NCBI RefSeq assembly: GCF_914767665.1 | Contig: NC_059504.1 | Location: 35,743,720-35,807,719 of the forward strand | DNA from: Harmonia axyridis | Taxonomy: Eukaryota > Arthropoda > Insecta > Coleoptera > Coccinellidae | Length of the DNA: 64,000 bases | Direction: 5' to 3' | In this document: positions 46,001 through 55,499 of the stretch, one piece after another | How positions within the stretch are numbered: position 1 is the first letter of the stretch | How the letters are laid out: every line of letters starts with the position of its first letter | The notes under the pieces: model-generated | What the model saw: the letters and a program-made list of their open reading frames with translations, nothing else | Databases searched by the model: none | What the model was told of the DNA's origin: nothing | Made by a program: the position numbers and the translations under genes

Positions 46001-49000
46001 GCAAAAACAAATTTATCATGACTATATTTTGTCCTCAATCAACAAGATATATTCTCTTTCAGTGATGACATTTTTTCTTCAACTTCATATGAAACATTTT
46101 CGAGTAAAATTCATTTTTCTACTCAACGATAGCTATTACGCCCCCTAGCGGTAGAGGTATGAACTTCAAAATAATTTCCAGTGTGTTCTCTTGTACACTT
46201 TAGTGGTAAAATTTTTTACCGCAAGTCTCTACGATGAGTGGATCCTGAGATATAGCCGCTTACCTCGCTTATTTGCCCACCCTGTACATCCACATGCAAA
46301 ATTTCAAATGTCTCTGATATGTTTTCACTAAATATTCGTTTTTTTTCGATATTCTTCCCGAATTTTCTACGGTTCTAATGATGCGATCAACAAAAATTTT
46401 ACACCGAACTTTGAACCCTTATTCCTAATCTCATTGCAAAATCTCAACTCGTTCCGATTCACTCAAGAGCATTTTTTTAGATAATGCTTGAATTTTCTCT
46501 GGTTCTGGCAATGTGCTCAACATGAAATTTTGCAAGGGGCTTCAAATTGTTATTTTATAAATAAGATTTTATCCCAATCTAATTCATAGATTTCAAATTA
46601 TCAGTAAAACAAAATATCGAACGACGATATTTACGGAACTAGATTTTGTCTATCACCGAACTTAAAAGCGATATTGGAGATCCGAAACTACCCTGAAAAT
46701 TTTGTTAAAAAGTTATCGTTTTTATGGTCGGACGGATGGCCGGCACCACAAAATACTAGCTGTCACCGAGAGGATATGATAGAGAGATATGTTAAATGAA
46801 ACTATGTATATGCAGGGTATTTCAAGATCGACTGCCTATTAGATGTTTTTAGAGAATTGGGTCTATTTGAAATCTGAAAATTCGGAATATGAAATTATTC
46901 GTGATTTCCTATTCAGCTTAAATATTTCCGAAGCTACGGCACTTCCTGTTACACAAGAAATGAAAATTTGAAAAATAAAACTATTTCATTTCATTTTTAA
47001 GGTATTATCAATATTCTTATTCTCATTTACCCCTTTTTCAAATTTTTGCGTTATATAGTTTCCAAACATCCAATCAGAAATATCCGCATGTATTTCCGAT
47101 TAACGAGAAGATATTTCGGAAGTATGTTGGAAACTTTCTATGTTTTGGGGCAGTTAAAATTAAAGCACTTAGGGCCAGTTGCACTATTTGCCTAAACATT
47201 GATTAAAATTTAAACATTGATTAATTTCTGATTTCTCTCGAGAAATCATAGAGTAATCAACGTTTAAATTTTTAATCAATGTTTAGGCAAATGGTGCAAC
47301 TGGCCCTTAGAAATTACAAAAAGTTGATGATGTAGATAACCAGATAAATGTGCTGACGTATTTCTAGGTCAACGAACATTCATCAATTCGATGTCCAGCA
47401 ACTGAAGTAAATTTTCAGTACAACATATTTTGAAAAAAAAAAACACAAAATGCACAAATTCTAAGAAGTGCAAGCTCTCAAAGCAGATGACTCCATAAAG
47501 AGATTCAATTTGTGCAATTTTGATTAATTCTAATTTCTATGATCATAGAAACGCATTGTAGAAACAGATTGGATGAAATTGCCACTACGTATAACATAAA
47601 TTGCTAAAATCTCTTGAATTATTGAATATGGGAGCATAATCATATTTGAATACTACCATTAGTTTTCTTCGTAGAATCCAACGCATAAAAAATAGGTTTC
47701 TAATTTGAAAATAGAAAGTTATGTTCAAATTTTGTTCACAATTTTTGGCACAATATTTGAAACACCTTGTAGTTAACATTCTCAAATTCAAGGAATTTGA
47801 GGAAGAAAGGATTGAGAATAAGAAAATTGATAATATCTAAGAAATGAAATGAAAAAAAGATTTTTGTTGAATTTTTTTTTCATTTCCCGTATAACTGGAA
47901 GTGCCGAAGCTTCGGAAATATTTCAGCTGAATAGGGAATCAAGAATATCATATACCGAATTTTCAGATTTCAAATAGGCCCCTTTCTCCTGAAACGTCTA
48001 ATTGGCAGTCGAACTTGAAACACCCTGTATATCAGGCTTTGGATTTATATTTAAATTAGATTATAGAGCTAATTAATGTAGTTGAAAATATTTGGGGGTA
48101 GCAAAGTGTTTATTAAAAATCAAAAGTCATTTGTTTGAATCTAATTTTTTCAAACCTATTTTATTGAATCAACATAACAGGGGAAGATTACAAAGAGAAG
48201 TATTTATAATCTGTAATAATTGGAGTTTGTATCGCTAATTACAAAGTGAAGCCTTTTATCTGTTTGGAAAAAAATGAAATTACCTTCAGCTAAAATTCTC
48301 GCTTTATTTTTACTTGAAATGATAATTCGAGTGTAGGTATAATATTCGATGAGATTCAATTCATGTGATTTTTTGTGTATTAATTTCAGCAATTCCCGGC
48401 TGAAAGGATTTATTGTAGAATAATTCGTATAGTAATAATAATTTTATACGATGAATATTTCGGAAAATGTTTCCACTCAAAGGAATTCAAACTTCATTAT
48501 TTGGGAAAATAATTGCATCTAACCGTTACGACCATAGTTTATACGAACTAGGACTACAAATATAAATACCGTAGATACCTAAATGCTATTTATAACTAGT
48601 AGATACCCATTCGCAGCAGTCTTACTCCAAATCACAAATAGATTATTTAGGTTTGCATTTTGTTGTGAGATTGGCCTTCCAACGATTTCACGGCACCTTC
48701 ATATCATACTTCTGCATAGGTGTGGTTTGTAATGGATTGTATTTTTGTAATTATCGCATTTACTAACACATTAACGGAGTTTACATTTGTATCATTCTAT
48801 TTTACATAAATGCCATGTAGTGTTTGACAATAAAAGCATGCCGATACTTAGTTGGTTTTATTTATTGCTTAGCCCATTTGTTGCTTTTGTCTCGACTGTG
48901 TTTTATGATTGAATTTTTTGATTTTCATCAGAAAGAGGACGACAATGAGTTCAAGGCATTGGTTCAAGAGTTACAAAACAAATTACAGGTGAGTTATTCC

Positions 49001-52000
49001 GATTTTTTTCAAGACGTTTTTGGTAAACACTTGCTTAAATTCCATTCTATTTCCATTCTATTTTTATGACCAACTCTGACACAATTTTCATATTTGATTA
49101 AATTAGATGGTTTTTACGCTACATTAGTTTAGATTTAGAAATCCTAATGTCAAATTCGAAAGTTCATAATTCTGAAACTTGCGACAGAGCAATTTATGTT
49201 TTCAACAAAAGTTTTTCGAGAAAAGTTTCTTAAATCATTATTCTATTTCTGGATTCTATATGCAAAAATAAACCGTTTAATTATCAAAAGGTTATAAATG
49301 ATCATTTCTTGAACGATTTTAAAATTGTATTTGAAAATCATTTTATTTAATTAGATAGGTTTTTGTTGAAGGTTAACAAAGTTTGGAGTTCATTTCGAAT
49401 GAAGCAATTTTCCTTTTTTTAAACAGATATAGTTTTATATTTCAGACAAATTCGAAGTCAGTCTTGCTCATTATATTTGAAATGACTAAATATATTACGA
49501 TATTTATTTTAGTTTGAGTGGCTAAAAACACTGAAATGACCAATAGCGTATTTATATTTTACTTTTCAGTTCAAAATATGTTCAAATCTCCTCTATAAAA
49601 CATAGTTTAATTATGATTATGAATTTATCAATATGTATTACTCTGATTATAATAATATTTTTTTACCATTTTCACATATATTTGCATTTTCAGATTCAGT
49701 TTCATATCGTATTTTTAAAATTGAAAGTTCATTCATTCTATGACAGCAAAATTATTCTTCAAAATAATTTGAAATTTGCTTTCATACATTTGACAATATG
49801 TTCTGTCAAACATTCTTATTGAGATGCATCAAACCAACTCTAATGCAATTCGATGAATTTTCAGATACTGGAATTGACTTTGAAGGAGAAAAATATTCAT
49901 ATTCAGTACATTGAGGCTCGAAATCTGGATTTACAAAATAATATACAAGCTAAAGAGAAGGATCTAATCGATTTGGAAACCAGTATGTCGACATCAGGGA
50001 CCGAAAAACCAAATGATATATCCGAAAACACTTATTCGAAATTATTCGAAGAGAAGAACAAAGAAATTGAAAAGTTGAATGAAGAACTGAGAAAAAGAAC
50101 CCACGACTTACAAGCTGTGGTCAATCAAGAATTATGGCAGAAGAACAGAGAAATCGAAAAATTACAAACTAAATTCACAAAACTGCTAGAGACAAAAGAG
50201 AAAGAAATGACCGAACTCAAAGAAAGTTTCTCTAGTTTGTCGATGAACTTGAATGAGTTGAGGAGTGAAAATGAGGAAAAACACATTGAAAACACAAACT
50301 TGAAAATCGACATTTCTGATTTGAAACTCCAGTTACAATTACTGAGGGAGAAAATTGGAGAATTAGGGCTAATTTCGGACGATAATCTGGAAGTCGAAAT
50401 TATAATTTCTAGTTTGGACGAAATGAAAAACATCCAGCTACAATTTGAAGATGTGAAGCAGGAGAAGGAAATGTTAACGAAAAAAATAAACGAATTGGAG
50501 TGTGCCGTACAGGTTTATGAAGGTTCGCCTCAGCTTGTACCCCAAGATGAGGAACTGGAAGAATTGAGAAACAATCTGAAAACGAGCGAGAGCTTGAGGA
50601 TTCAAACCACCGAAGTATGCCACATTCTGAGGGCGCAGTTGGAAGAGTTAGCTGTTTTCCTGGATTCCCTCATGAAACAAAAATCAGTCCTAGGATTCTT
50701 GGGCTCCTCCCAGAACAGAAAACTGAAGGAAGCAATCGAGCACAGTTTGGATCTATCGAAATCCTTGAATATTAGCCTTTCCTTGAATCCTGAGCAGAGT
50801 TTGATGCAGCTCTCCAACATAACCTCCCTGCTGAACAACTCTGCTCATTCTAACACGACACTAGCTGAAGATAGCAATCGCTATTCTTTCAGTATCATGC
50901 CAGATCAGGCCACTTTGACATACCAAAGTCATCTATACAGGATCGACGACGATAATGAAGACCGAGAAAAGTCGTTCCTTGTTAAATCTCTGGAAGACCA
51001 GATACAGATGCTTCAACGTGAGTTAAGCATGAAAAACAGCGAATTGAATCGTTTTAGACGTGAGTCCAGAAGTGGAAAGGACTTGAGATCGTCCCACACT
51101 AAACCCAGGATATCTCCAAGCAAACTGAAGAATTCGATAACCTTTAGAAGCGACCACCAAGATTCAGAGTCTGAAGTTTGGTCTGAGCCGGACGTCAATG
51201 TTTCCAAAGCAAGAATCGGATTGTTCCAGGAAGATGATAAATCCATCAATGGAGTAGAAGAGATCCATTCCAGTGATTCAACTGATGAGAGTCTCACACA
51301 ATTGGATTATAAACGATCGGATATTCTGAATGAATGTCAGGTGACCATAACTAAATTGAGTAAACAGGTTCAAGATCTTCAAGCTAAGCTCCAAGAAAAA
51401 GAACATAATTTCATAGATCTTCAGGAAGCGAATGAGACAACTAATTCTCTCAAAGAACAGAATAACCGTCTGCTGGTTCAGGTGGAAAAACTAGAAAATG
51501 AATTGGAAGAGGCTAAATCCGAATTGTCACATGTGAATGAATGCAAGATCAAAATTGAGGCAGAATTAGAATCACTTAAAGATCAAATCAGTCAGCTAGA
51601 AGAATCCAAGAAAGACCTTATAGACTCTCATAACAATAAAGATAAAGAGCTGTGTGACAAAATCAACAAAATGAAAGTGGAAAGAGAACAGCTGGTCAAT
51701 ATGGCGAGTGAATATGCCAGTATGACGGAAACTTCAAGACAAGAAATTATAGATCTCGAGAATAAACTAGCACAGTTGTCAATAGAAAAAGAAAACTTAG
51801 AAGTTAATTTGAAGAAGGAATATGAAAATAATTTAATGATAGAAGTTAAAAACGTTGAAAAGCAGTTGACTGATAAGATACAAGAAACGGAATTGAAAGC
51901 TGTTGAACAAGTAAATCAGATGACCCAAAAGATTGCAGAATTAACTGAAAATTACACGAAAAATTATGTGAAAAAGTCAGAAATTTTGGAAAAGGTTAAT

Positions 52001-53538
52001 GAAATCGAAGCTTTGAATTTGGAGTTGAACTTGTTGAATGGAGCTTTGGAAGAAACTAAAAAAGCAGCCGAACTCACTCAAGTTGTTGAGAAGAACATGA
52101 AGGAAGAGATCAACACCTTGCATGCGAAAATTAACCAAGTGGAATTGCAGTATTCCAAGGCAGTACAAGAAAAAGAAAAATTAAGAGTTGACTTAGAAGA
52201 GGAAAATAGAAAGAGCGAGGAAATGCAATCGAGGTATAATGAGATTCAACAACAAATGGTTGTGATGAAGGATTCCTATGATAAAGATGTGACCATGTTG
52301 CATAGTTACAAATCAAAATTGGAATTGAAAGTTAGCGAATTAGAGTTCAGCAATGCAGATTTGCATAACAGATTCGTCAAGCTTCAATCTGAAATTAAGG
52401 AATATAATCGTAATGTCACATCTCCTGTTGGTAGCGCCCAATTTGCTGATGTTAGCAGGTCGTTACCTGTCAGTCATGTTTCTCCATATAGCCGACAGAT
52501 ATCGAACACTTCTCAGTTATCTCATAGTTTAATTTCGGAGGATGAAATTAAAACAAGAGGAGTTTTCTCCATTGTTGTTCCTCAGAAATCCTTTGATTCA
52601 GAGAGAGTTGAATCAAATGCTTCGCCAGATTTGGGCATTGAGAGTGATCAAGGAAGATTTTCCAGCCTTGAAGTGCAATCGCAGGTTCCAAGGCCATTAC
52701 AACAAACTATGGAGATAGCAGAGTCCATGAACAATTTATTAGATGCAGAAAATGACTCTCTACAGGGGTCTACATGTGGTAAGAATGGTATTCTAAAAGC
52801 CAGTTTGTTTTTATCTAATTTTGTGACACGATAATCCCCCGCCGTTTGATTTCTACTTTTGTTGACTGATTTAAAACGTCGGGTTAAATTTCATTAAATC
52901 TTACCTTTTAAATTCAGAGAATAATTGGTCTTTAGTTATAAGATCTAGAATATCAGTTGGAATATGTACAATAATGTACAAATTGTTGAAATAGGCTATT
53001 TGAAAGTACTTATAAAAAATATTTTCCTATTTATTGACGATGATAGAATATATCTCACCAAAACATGAGATATATTCTATTCACTTTGAGTATGAAATGA
53101 GGTTTAATAGAATCCACTACATCAATTCATCAATATACTATTCTTAACAATTTGGTACCTAGTATAAAGCCGATCGACCAATTAGTAGTTGGTTAGTTCG
53201 AATGAGTTGACTGGTACTTGTGTGATCATCAGAGTCACTTGATCTATGGAATCACAAATATTGAATAAATTGTATTAATTAGACTCTCATTTCCAGATAA
53301 TAAATCCTGCTATCAAAAATCTTTGGAACTGTCACAGGAGAATAACAATTTGAAGAAAAAATTGTTGAAGACGAGAAAGGCCCTTGAGGATACTGTGACG
53401 CAGCTCACATTAGCTAATCAACGTAAAAAATTAGTTGAAAAAAATATTTGTCGACAAATTCACAAGACAAGCCAGGTGTTGCGTGAAGCAAAAGCTAACC
53501 TTGACTCGGGTTCGGAGACTGACTTCCATAAAAAATAA
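33878..53538 (+). CDS. cnn: centrosomin (CDK5RAP2/myomegalin family), spliced gene
   Basis: Scaffold protein of the pericentriolar material: in this family CM1 recruits and activates gamma-tubulin complexes at centrosomes. The exons 33878-34062, 39674-39844, 39913-40059, 40585-41292, 42339-42575, 48932-48988, 49865-52778 and 53297-53538 join with GT-AG sites and matching phases to 1553 residues (numbered from the first, split codon). CM1 spans about 12-75 (GRSVKEFEEQLAALKKENFN...RIYFLEERMG). Long coiled coils follow. A conserved central block lies near 756-815 (LEELAVFLDSLMKQKSVLGF, then SLDLSKSLN). The C-terminal helix at about 1500-1540 contains ANQRKKLVEKNI and IHKTSQVLREAKANL. The length is in the range of insect orthologues. 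Exon 1 is uncertain (see the candidates at 12258 and 28039). Introns are full of foldback repeats. No canonical AATAAA is seen soon after the stop. Confidence 0.9.
34163..34201 (+). other. possible 13-codon cassette exon with transposon-derived donor
   Basis: Thirty-nine bases between a TTTTGATTTCAG acceptor and a GGTGAGTG donor read KIELNLIQAEMHR in the phase of the flanking exons. The donor GTGAGT lies in the terminal repeat of the foldback element that starts at about 34198. The usual family sequence runs directly from NVELM to VEIESLKKEL, so this would be an added cassette, if it is used at all. Confidence 0.2.
34198..35294. mobile_element. 1.1-kb nested-palindrome foldback in a cnn intron
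   Basis: The ends are CAGGGTGAGTGTTTATATTT (34198) and the complement of CAAGGTGATTGTTTATATTT (35294, followed by TA). The outer arms pair for at least 200 bp. Inside are a perfect 35-bp hairpin (34666-34700 with 34711-34745, 10-base loop) and two adjacent 76-base near-perfect hairpins (34811-34886 and 34896-34971). The second hairpin is the inverted copy of the first. A partial older copy of the hairpin flank is at 34466-34530. No coding content. Confidence 0.8.
35480..36015 (-). pseudogene. non-LTR reverse transcriptase relic
   Basis: On the minus strand, from 36010: FYMADIPIRNSCKIDQFAND, TAIYYHSGTRKAIT, a stop, EMEIKSEYDKKVAIYF, and in another frame MEVKYQGVTLDERLNFSKQL near 35720. These are the F-A-D-D, K-x-x-x-F and YLGVxLD blocks of a Jockey-like reverse transcriptase. 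The active-site Asp pair is altered (FADD is FAND). Both ends are missing. Confidence 0.7.
36886..37260. mobile_element. compound GC-richer MITE with hairpins
   Basis: A hairpin of about 110 bp at 36886-36990 (GGGTTTTTTTGGAC against GTCCAAAAAAACC; loop GAGCGTAAGCGAG) is followed by a segment bounded by perfect 14-bp inverted repeats TTTTTTCGGCAACC (37002-37015) and complement (37247-37260). Near its right end lies a 42-bp near-perfect palindrome (37152-37193, CCGGCCTAGTCCGG...). No target duplication is certain. Confidence 0.6.
37850..38280 (+). promoter_or_regulatory. CpG-rich intronic island, possible internal promoter
   Basis: A stretch of unusually CpG-rich, non-repetitive DNA in the intron between the CM1 exon and the next cnn exon. 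A 115-codon frame spans it but looks basic and unstructured. An internal promoter here would yield a centrosomin lacking CM1; isoforms without CM1 are known in Drosophila. No clear initiator or TATA box is seen, so this is inference. Confidence 0.3.
38327..39132. mobile_element. foldback element, right end lost
   Basis: The left end is TATA-CAGGGTGTTTCATCA at 38323. The left-arm block near 38470-38590 (GGGCTGAATCCGAATCTGAG, ...ACATTGAAAAAAATATGCAA) pairs with 39005-39115 (AGATTCAGCACCCCAAAA). The right arm breaks off near 39132, where a retroelement tail begins. The arm block is shared with the foldback at 19873-20647. Confidence 0.6.
39133..39352 (+). mobile_element. 3' end of a non-LTR retroelement
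   Basis: A noncoding tail containing GCCTTGTCGCCAGTACTTGT and ending AGTAAATAAATAAATAAATA, a simple-repeat tail typical of insect non-LTR elements. No coding part remains. Confidence 0.5.
39555..39640. repeat. CTGTCCGTCCGT dispersed repeat
   Basis: CTGTCCGTCCGT at 39563-39574 is followed by a 'gataactctcgaa...ataaacctagattcttgaagtttt' context. Related blocks occur at 54381-54460 and 61167-61240, the latter two next to the AAATTTCATGTTGA-type module. Confidence 0.5.
39674..39844 (+). CDS. cnn: centrosomin exon, coiled coil
   Basis: 171 bases, phase 0 at both ends: VEIESLKKELQEKHDLLCQA, then VKAMDLEEDEFKK and so on. It completes the CM1-adjacent coiled coil. Acceptor TTTCAG at 39673, donor GTAAGA at 39845. 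Confidence 0.9.
39913..40059 (+). CDS. cnn: centrosomin exon
   Basis: 147 bases, phase 0: DGKYENDNDSSHKSYHSEPL, then a Ser-rich stretch and SKVKMLQDRIAALELE. Acceptor T-run plus CAG at 39912, donor GTGAGT at 40060. The Ser-rich insert could be a phospho-regulated linker, which is inference. Confidence 0.88.
40585..41292 (+). CDS. cnn: centrosomin exon, coiled coil and Ser/Pro linker
   Basis: 708 bases, phase 0. A long coiled coil (LVQEKENNASLQMIMDQAEV through about residue 330) is followed by a Thr/Ser/Pro-rich linker (NTATSPGVSQENALRNALDS, RSPSKSPVAPKT) and a short block, FNSIYKILNPLTFKGKPQ, that ends at donor CAG-GTCAGT. Confidence 0.9.
41763..41973. mobile_element. TA-flanked MITE, 207 bp
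   Basis: Perfect 18-bp inverted repeats CTGAAGTTGTAGTAACCA at 41765-41782 and 41954-41971, flanked by TA on both sides. The TA target points to mobilisation by a Tc1/mariner-type transposase. It lies in the cnn intron 41293-42338. Confidence 0.75.
42339..42635 (+). CDS. cnn: centrosomin exon with possible short-isoform end
   Basis: Spliced at GAG-GTACCT (42576) this exon gives 79 codons: LMKRLEELHDTLFTSEQKII, through NELEGVVSKPEAVQSSSKKQ. It then joins the exon at 48932 in phase. Unspliced, the frame continues for 19 more codons (VPKPKLKKLSFNVKHNARS) to a stop at 42633-42635. The extension is lysine-rich and could end a short isoform. The donor is not a perfect consensus, which would allow both outcomes. 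Confidence 0.85.
   Translation, partial: LMKRLEELHDTLFTSEQKIIRLKAQELKACALLKNLMQYHRNAEDQIQVHQKRIIQLENELEGVVSKPEAVQSSSKKQEVPKPKLKKLSFNVKHNARS
43597..44563. mobile_element. 0.97-kb foldback with >> << arms
   Basis: The left units at 43600-43687 and 43892-43988 (AATTCTTTTACGAAGAATTA; AATTCTTTTTCGAATAATTA) are related to each other. They are mirrored by 44165-44285 and 44472-44563. Intervening blocks (CAAATGGGAATA near 43752 against TATTCCCATTTG near 44400) pair too. The interior is very T-rich. The outermost termini are hard to fix. Confidence 0.65.
44885..46286. mobile_element. 1.40-kb foldback element with TA ends, copy 2
   Basis: Second copy of the element at 6365-7786, with the same TA-CAGGGTGGGCAAATAAGC ends (TA at 44885-44886 and 46285-46286), the same internal modules and the same >> << layout. 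It lies in the cnn intron 42576-48931 and would be transcribed in the pre-mRNA. Its two arms are highly similar, with a small deletion in the right arm near 46055. Confidence 0.85.
46290..46780. repeat. dispersed repeat module cluster
   Basis: Repeated blocks of the form 'atgaaattttgca...', 'ctctggttctggcaatg' and GTCGGACGGATGGCCGGC (46732) relate to the modules at 54381-54660 and 61140-61520. Noncoding; parent element unknown. Confidence 0.45.
46813..48027. mobile_element. 1.2-kb foldback, interrupted by a MITE
   Basis: The ends are CAGGGTATTTCAAGATCGAC and the complement of CAGGGTGTTTCAAGTTCGAC, with TA following at 48028. Arms of about 240 bp pair well (TTCCGAAGCTACGGCACTTC near 46928 with GAAGTGCCGAAGCTTCGGAA near 47899). 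A 135-bp PIF-like MITE is inserted at 47172. From 48030 to 48931 I see nothing else. Confidence 0.75.
47172..47306. mobile_element. PIF/Harbinger-like MITE, 135 bp
   Basis: The ends are GGGCCAGTTGCAC and its complement; the arms pair for about 37 bp (TTTGCCTAAACATTGATTAA). It is flanked by TTA at 47169-47171 and 47307-47309. It is nested in the foldback 46813-48027 and therefore younger. Confidence 0.8.
48932..48988 (+). CDS. cnn: centrosomin short exon
   Basis: 57 bases, phase 0: KEDDNEFKALVQELQNKLQ. Acceptor TTTTCATCAG at 48931, donor GTGAGT at 48989. It links the coiled coils on either side. Confidence 0.85.
49865..52778 (+). CDS. cnn: centrosomin large exon
   Basis: 2914 bases, entering in phase 0 and leaving in phase 1 at TGTG-GTAAGA. 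It encodes about 971 residues of coiled coil broken by a conserved segment (LRAQLEELAVFLDSLMKQKS, VLGFLG, then IEHSLDLSKSLN) and by Ser-rich linkers (SSHTKPRISPSKLKNS; SSDSTDESLTQLD). A Leu-rich heptad stretch EDQIQMLQRELSMKNSELNR is a candidate for the leucine zipper of the phospho-regulated assembly domain known in Drosophila Cnn, by analogy only. The end (SRSLPVSHVSPYSRQISNTS) is again Ser-rich. Confidence 0.92.
53297..53538 (+). CDS. cnn: centrosomin terminal exon
   Basis: Acceptor TTTCCAG at 53296; the split codon gives Asp. It reads NKSCYQKSLELSQENNNLKK, then RKALEDTVTQLTLANQRKKL, VEKNICRQIHKTSQVLREAK and ends ...ETDFHKK-stop. This charged C-terminal helix is the conserved tail of insect centrosomins. 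Downstream to 54380 I see no further gene. Confidence 0.88.
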
Positions 53539-54380
53539 TTATATTATGTGTATTTTTGTTTAATACTGTTATCTTTAGGTCGTACATTTTGGAATGTGAT
53601 ATTTCCTAATTTTAATTGAACCTACTTAAATTTTAGTGTAGTTAACTCATTCTGATAATTTTATAATAGGACAAGGTATTATTAATTTCAAAACTATTGT
53701 GATACAGAATGAAAATAATGTACATTTACAGAATATGTATATAAGAAAGTTAAAATAGAATTTTTTGATTTTTTTAACCGAATTATGTTATTTACCCTTC
53801 CTTATTATTGATTTTGAGTTTACTGAAGTTAGAGGGAGCTTTGTGATCACATTAACAATGAACTTTGGTTGTGTGTGTATGTCGCTCTTGTTGCCTGAAA
53901 TCTTTATTACAGCCTTAACTTCTACAATTATTATCCGCAATATATTTAGTTTGGGTATTCATCTTCAGTGGTATGTGGTCCCATATAAAATTCAGCTTAT
54001 TAAGAAAAAGGATGCATGTTGAGGAGGTTCTTTAGAAATGTCAACATTTTTGAACATAAGTTGCATGTTCGTAAGCATAAAAATTATTTGTTTCAGGCGA
54101 TAATAGACTTTTGAAGAACGGTAAAGGGGAAGCACACTGCCACAACAGAGTAGTTTTTTGTTTCTTGAATTGGATCACATGAATTTCATTCAACAAATTG
54201 TTGAGTGAATTGTTGATGATAATTCCAGGGGAATATTATCTGAAATAAGTGGAAAAAATGAAACCCTTTGCATTCAGATTTTGTAACAATGAGTTCTTTT
54301 CATTTTTTTTGACAATGTTATAAACGGTCCCAAATGTAAAGTTTCGACTCAATAATGACGAATCCTTCCCAAATTCTAAT

Positions 54381-54660
54381 CTGTCGGTCTGTCCGCCCTT
54401 AAACTCGGCAACTCTGGAACAGAAATACCTAGAAACTTGAAGTTTTCTGAGTAAAATCCGATCGAAATATTGCATTTAGCTGTGACATAACAATTTCAAG
54501 CTTCATGCAAAATTTCTTGTTGATTGCGACCAGAACCAGAGAAAATTAGAAAAGAATTATTTCAAGTTGATTATATTATCAGAACTGCATAATATTCAAG
54601 GAGAATAGAAATACTCAATATCAGACAGATGGGGTTGAGATTTTGAGTGTATATATGCAT
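54381..54660. repeat. dispersed repeat module
   Basis: CTGTCGGTCTGTCCGCC at 54381 is followed by a 'caagcttcatgcaaaatttcttgttga...accagaaccagagaaaatt' block, the same pair of modules as at 61140-61520. Confidence 0.5.
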
Positions 54661-54762
54661 AGGATGTTCCTTAATGATATGCTAATATTTGAGGGGGCGA
54701 TTCTTGCAGCCATTTTGAGAAAAAAATTATGAACGCGTATGTCTTGAATAAATAAATAACTT

Positions 54763-55312
54763 CACTTTTTACCAGTGGCGTCTGAATGGGTATTGCATTG
54801 AATATTTTTGTAGAAAAAATGTTACGACACTGCTTCTTCTCAAAGTAAAAATTATTTTTGAAGTTCTCATTCATTTCTGAGCATATTTGATCTCTTGATT
54901 TTACTTGGTCCGGGTATGGTTTTCCATGTAAAATCAAGGACAAATTGCTGAAAGTTTCTTGGGGTGATTTTTGTATGGAAATCGGTATGAAGCAGTTTCT
55001 TTTCAATTGGGAAATCTAACGACGAAATTGAATTTTTAAAATTCTCATTTGTTTTGAACCAATTTGAGTTATCAATCAATTTTAGTTGATTCGCAAGCAC
55101 CCACTTTTATTAACCTGACTTATTATCCCTGAAGTAAAACAATTTTTATTTTTTCAAGTGAAAATCCATGCCCCGGACAAAGTCAAATCAAGAGATCAAA
55201 TTTGTTCAGAAATGAATGAGAATTTCACAAATAATTTTCACTTCAACATTTCTTCTCCAAAAATATTCAGTGCAAAACCCATACAGACGCCACTGGTAAA
55301 AATAATAAAATT
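54763..55312. mobile_element. foldback / hAT-like MITE
   Basis: TTTTTACCAGTGGCGTCTG at 54767 is mirrored by CAGACGCCACTGGTAAAAA at 55285. Arms of about 150-200 bp contain GAATGAATGAGAA-type and AGATCAAAT blocks in inverse order. CAGTGGCG ends suggest a hAT relationship. No coding content. Confidence 0.6.
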
Positions 55313-55499
55313 GTTTGTACACCAGAAAATGTATCTTGATGCAGTGAAAAAGTGTACCAAATTTCATAGAAAAAACTGCAATAGCTTCATTTTGGTTATT
55401 AAAAAATGTTTTTTTCTGGAAACTTTACCACCTTGCATATCCAAACACATTCACGACATACATGGGATAGTAAAATTTCTGAACAAAACTTCACTAGCT

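Noticed and set aside
50125..52316. Several long minus-strand frames opposite the large cnn exon
   Set aside because: They are shadows of coiled-coil coding sequence, rich in Ser/Leu/Phe from complementing Glu/Lys/Gln codons.
53765..54022. 85-codon hydrophobic open frame after the cnn stop
   Set aside because: It begins at TTG, not ATG, has no recognisable domain, and lies in A+T-rich 3' flanking DNA.
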